In this document: positions 61,021-64,000 of the stretch, piece by piece
Layout of the letters: each line of letters begins with the position of its first letter
Position numbering within the stretch: the first letter of the stretch is position 1
NCBI RefSeq assembly: GCF_000261685.1
Contig: NZ_AJQE01000098.1
Location: forward strand, 1-64,000
Reading direction: 5' to 3'
Length of the DNA: 64,000 nt
DNA from: Bradyrhizobium genomosp. I (2014)
GTDB lineage: Bacteria > Pseudomonadota > Alphaproteobacteria > Rhizobiales > Xanthobacteraceae
Program-made: the position numbers and the translations under genes
The notes under the pieces: generated by a model
Databases searched by the model: none
The model's input: the letters and a program-made list of their open reading frames with translations, nothing else
What the model was told of the DNA's origin: nothing

Positions 61021-62319
61021 TTAGCTCTGGGCCAGAGGCTTCACCTGAGGAAAACAGGCCGTGAAAGTGGCGCCCTGCCTGGGCACGCTTTCGATCAGAA
61101 GCCGGCCACGATGACGGTTAAGAATATGTTTCACCAGCGATAATCCGAGCCCGGTACCGCCCTGCGAGCGGCTGTCGCCGACGTCCACGCGATAGAACCG
61201 CTCGGTCAGCCGGGGCAGATGCTCCGGCGCGATGCCGGGGCCGAAATCGCGGACCATGACCCGGATTTCCTGAGCTCCATCAGGGGCGGCGCTCGATGTC
61301 AGTGACACGATGACGCGTCCGCCCGAGGCGCCGTATTTGAGCGCGTTCTCGATCAGGTTCTCGAACAGGCGGAGCAGCTCCTCGCGGTCCCCTGCGATCA
61401 TCACCGGCGGTTCCGGCAGATGGATCTCCACCTCGACCTGACGCTCGCGCGCCAGTGGCTCGAGCCCGTCGGCGACCTGGCGGATGATCGGCACGAGGTC
61501 GACCAAGGTGTCGGGCCGGACATGGGCCGACAGCTCGACCCGCGACAGCGACAGCAAATCGTCGATCAGGCGCGCCATGCGAGTGGCCTGGTTGTGCATG
61601 ATGCCGAGGAAGCGCTCGCGCGCCTTGGGATCGTCCTTGGCCTGGCCCTGGAGCGTGTCGATGAAGCCCGAGAGCGCGGCCAGCGGCGTGCGCAGCTCGT
61701 GGCTGGCATTGGCGACGAAGTCGGCGCGCATCTCCTCGACCCGGCGCAGCGGTGTCTGGTCGTGGAAGGTCATCAGCATGCATTTGTCGGCGCCGCCGAA
61801 GCTGGTCGGCACCGGCACCGGCGTGATCATGAGCTCCATCCAGCGATCGACCGGAACATGGTCGAGATAGGTCGCGCGGCGCGGCTCGGTGGTCGCGATC
61901 GCCTCGCGCAGCGCCGTGATGATCTCCGGCGAGCGCAGCGCGAACTGGGCGAGCTCGTTCCTGCGCAGCGCCGGCGCAAGCTGGGCTGCCGCGGCGTTGA
62001 GGTGGATGACGCGGCCGGCACGGTCGAGCAGTACCGCGGGATCCGGCATGCCGGCGACGACCGCGGCCACCGCCGCGCTCTCGACCGGGTTGATACGCCT
62101 GACATCGTCGCGCGAGGCGGCGGGATCGTGCAGCCGCCAGGGGATCAGGGCCGCCGCCGCGATGCAGAGGAACACGATCGCGGCGGGCAGCGCCGACAAT
62201 TCGCCGAGCGAGACCACGATGGACAGCGCCAGCGCCGCGGCGATCAGGATGATGGTCGAGTGCCGCAGCCGGTCGGACCAGGGCTGGGCGGGGGGAGAAG
62301 ATGGGGCGTCGATCGCCAT
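61021..62319 (-). CDS. phoR: phosphate regulon sensor kinase PhoR
   Basis: The 432-aa protein has two N-terminal membrane helices (residues 22-62), a PAS region (PDPAVLLDRAGRVIHLNAAAAQLAPAL), HisKA box FVANASHELRTPLAALSGFIDTLQ (His near residue 206) and HATPase boxes ENALKYGASGG, VRDFGPGIAPEHLPRLTERFYR and GGTGLGLSLVKHI. It phosphorylates PhoB under phosphate limitation. Confidence 0.94.
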   Translation of the reverse strand: MAIDAPSSPPAQPWSDRLRHSTIILIAAALALSIVVSLGELSALPAAIVFLCIAAAALIPWRLHDPAASRDDVRRINPVESAAVAAVVAGMPDPAVLLDRAGRVIHLNAAAAQLAPALRRNELAQFALRSPEIITALREAIATTEPRRATYLDHVPVDRWMELMITPVPVPTSFGGADKCMLMTFHDQTPLRRVEEMRADFVANASHELRTPLAALSGFIDTLQGQAKDDPKARERFLGIMHNQATRMARLIDDLLSLSRVELSAHVRPDTLVDLVPIIRQVADGLEPLARERQVEVEIHLPEPPVMIAGDREELLRLFENLIENALKYGASGGRVIVSLTSSAAPDGAQEIRVMVRDFGPGIAPEHLPRLTERFYRVDVGDSRSQGGTGLGLSLVKHILNRHRGRLLIESVPRQGATFTACFPQVKPLAQS

Positions 62320-62343
62320 CGGGGCGGGCTTCTCCTGGGGGAC

Positions 62344-63399
62344 TTAGGCTCCGCTGTCGCTGCGCTCTCTCACATAGGCGGCTTCATGCGCCGGGCCGGG
62401 GTCCAGCTTGAGCGCCGCCTGTTGCAAGCGCTTCGATCGCGCACCGATGATAACTTCGCGAAACGTCAGCAAGATTACAGATAGGACGAAGGGAGACAGA
62501 TAATAGAGCACCCGGAACAGGAGCATGCCGCCCAGAAGCTCCTCCCGGTCCATCTGCCAGAGGCCGACCAGCATGGCGGCGTCGAACACGCCGAGTCCCC
62601 CGGGCGAATGGCTGGCGAAGCCGAGCAGGGTGGCCGAGACGAAGATCACCGCGACCACGACGAAGCCGAGATTGGGCTCGTCCGGGACCAGGACATACAT
62701 CGCCAGCGCGCAGAAGCCGAGATCGATGATGCCGATCGCGATCTGGAGCAGGGTCAGCGGGCCGCCCGGCAGCACCACGGTCCAGGGGCCGCGGCCGACC
62801 ACCCGCGGATGGGTCCAGACCCAGACCACGTAGCCGACCAGCGCCACGATGATCATCAGTGCCAGCACCCGGTTCAGCCAGGGCGGAAGCTGGTCGATCG
62901 AGGCCGCGGCCTCCGGATGATAGGAGATGCCGAGGCCGAGCACGGCGGCATTGCCCAGCCAGAAGGTCAGGCCGGCGAGGAAGCAGATTTTTGCGACATC
63001 GATCGCATTCAGCCCATAGGCCGAATAGATGCGGTAGCGCACCGCGCCGCCGGTGAAGACACTGGCGCCGACATTGTGGCCGATCGAATAGCTGGTGAAG
63101 GCCGCGAGCGCGTTGATGCGATAGGGTACATGGGAATGGCCGATCGCGCGCGTGGCGAAGAGGTCGTAGAAGGTCAGGGTGAAATAGCCCGCCGCGACGA
63201 ACAGCGCCGCCATCGCAATCTGGGACGGCTCGGTGCTCTTGATCGCTTCGAGGACCTCGTTGAAATCGATGCCGCGCAGCATGTGGTAGAGCACATAGCA
63301 AGCGATGCCGATGACCGCGATGCTGATCACAACTCCAAGCTTATGCAGGATTTGCTTCTGGCGCAGAAACGACGTCGCCCTGCGTATGGCTTCCAGCAT
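62344..63399 (-). CDS. YbhN/UPF0104-type (lysylphosphatidylglycerol-synthase-like) membrane protein
   Basis: The 351-aa protein has about eight membrane segments. Family signatures are SYSIGHNVGASVFTGGAVRYRIYSAYGL and FASHSPGGLGVFDAAML, found in flippase-like domains of LPG synthases; no transferase domain is attached. It may move lipids. It starts upstream of phoR in the same direction (24-bp gap), so it could be co-transcribed. Confidence 0.85.
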   Translation of the reverse strand: MLEAIRRATSFLRQKQILHKLGVVISIAVIGIACYVLYHMLRGIDFNEVLEAIKSTEPSQIAMAALFVAAGYFTLTFYDLFATRAIGHSHVPYRINALAAFTSYSIGHNVGASVFTGGAVRYRIYSAYGLNAIDVAKICFLAGLTFWLGNAAVLGLGISYHPEAAASIDQLPPWLNRVLALMIIVALVGYVVWVWTHPRVVGRGPWTVVLPGGPLTLLQIAIGIIDLGFCALAMYVLVPDEPNLGFVVVAVIFVSATLLGFASHSPGGLGVFDAAMLVGLWQMDREELLGGMLLFRVLYYLSPFVLSVILLTFREVIIGARSKRLQQAALKLDPGPAHEAAYVRERSDSGA

Positions 63400-63848
63400 C
63401 TAGACCTCGAACAACAACGCTTCGGCGGCCAGGGTGGCCGGCGGACAGGCGGACGACGCACAGGCACTCAACGACCCCTCGCCGCCGGCTCCGGCATCGC
63501 GCATGCCCCTCCCCCTCCACTAGCGCGTTTTCCGGCAAAGTGGAATTCGCCAATTCGAACAAAAACACGTGCCTTCAATATTTTAGGCAGGGTCACGGCT
63601 CCTGATGCACGATTTGGCGCCTTCGGCGGCAAGCTCGACGCGAATCTCCTTGGCAATCCTGCGCAGACGCCATGAAGTTTTGATGATTACGACGGTGCAA
63701 TGTTCCGTCGCGACTTAAGCCGACGTCAATCTATGGGGCAGGCCGCCTGTCGAAGGAGGGGGGTCGAAGCGGCAGGTCACGGGCGTCTGATGCGCCGAAA
63801 GGCCGTGGCGGACGGGCACCGTCTCTCAAGAGAGGGTGCACGGCAACA
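63400..63848. other. intergenic region without a recognised gene
   Basis: About 450 bp contain only short frames with no recognisable content. The middle (63540-63590) is AT-richer, near an AATTCGCCAATTCG repeat, and may hold the promoter of the YbhN-type gene. Nothing else seen. Confidence 0.4.
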
Positions 63849-64000
63849 TCACGAGGCGGCTGTCGGCATGCTGCGCGAGACGACCCGGTCGCGCAGCCAG
63901 GCGCCGATGGTGCAACCGACGAGATAGCAGGCGAACATGATCAGGCCGAGGTCGAGCCAATAGCCGAAACGGCCGGGGACCACATGGGTGAACGAAGCTG
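63849..64000 (-). CDS. C-terminal end of a small membrane protein (partial)
   Basis: A minus-strand frame enters from the right edge and stops at 63849-63851. Its last 49 residues read ...VVPGRFGYWLDLGLIMFACY, then LVGCTIGAWLRDRVVSRSMPTAAS: one transmembrane helix followed by a basic cytoplasmic tail. The family cannot be named from this piece. The hydrophobic helix and positive-inside tail support real coding. Confidence 0.55.
   Translation of the reverse strand, partial: ASFTHVVPGRFGYWLDLGLIMFACYLVGCTIGAWLRDRVVSRSMPTAAS

Noticed and set aside
1-64000. CRISPR array
   Set aside because: No regularly spaced direct repeats with unique spacers were seen; the repeats present are palindromic intergenic elements or operator half-sites.

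Overview
The window looks like a chromosomal segment of a Bradyrhizobium-type alphaproteobacterium. This rests on GC-rich coding, a GcrA cell-cycle regulator, a SAM-II riboswitch in front of a metZ-type gene, the phoR-pstSCAB-phoU-phoB order, an opgC-type succinyltransferase, and several families of long palindromic intergenic repeats. The genus is an inference from gene content and not from a database match.

Region 1 (1-9621) is an accessory metabolic block. It has three Asp-nucleophile alpha/beta-hydrolases of epoxide-hydrolase type (two with twin-arginine signals), a VOC protein, an enoyl-CoA-hydratase-like protein, a two-subunit molybdenum hydroxylase (2Fe-2S subunit plus molybdopterin subunit) and a cupin. 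An HWE-type histidine kinase is broken by a one-base frameshift. Four upstream regions carry a related CGTTAAG/TTGTTAGG-like motif, which suggests a common regulator.

Region 2 (about 9.6-37.9 kb) is a mosaic mobile and defence island that ends at tRNA-Gly(CCC). It starts with a tightly overlapping phage-like cassette: HNH protein, a 190-aa protein, a 58-aa protein, an FtsH-like AAA+/M41 protease without an evident membrane anchor, and two unknown proteins, followed by a SEC-C methyltransferase. A tyrosine-recombinase-like integrase comes next, divergent from a KfrA-like DNA-binding protein, with repeated GTTACCAATT motifs between them. The defence core then has an AddB/AddA-like helicase-nuclease pair (+), a 1731-aa DUF4011-helicase-Vsr protein of Hhe type (-), and a four-gene ubiquitin-like conjugation operon (-): tandem beta-grasp Ubl, E2-like, JAMM peptidase and ThiF-type E1. 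Two toxin-antitoxin modules (Xre/MbcA-RES and HipBA) and a small HExxH protein fill the space up to the tRNA.

Region 3 (37.9-64.0 kb) is ordinary chromosome: ogt, an AraC regulator, VOC and SRPBCC proteins, a MATE exporter, a PAS protein, a long dCTP deaminase, riboswitch-controlled metZ, an opgC operon with one intact and one apparently dead SGNH protein, apaG, hslO, argD-argF, gcrA, the complete Pho locus with a PHO box before pstS, and a YbhN-type membrane protein.

The most interesting part is the ubiquitin-like operon beside the Hhe-type and AddAB-type machines. Its components match the bacterial ISG15-like (Bil) class, but the gene order Ubl-E2-JAMM-E1 and the long E2/JAMM overlap deserve checking. 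The M41 protease cassette is the second candidate for an undescribed system.
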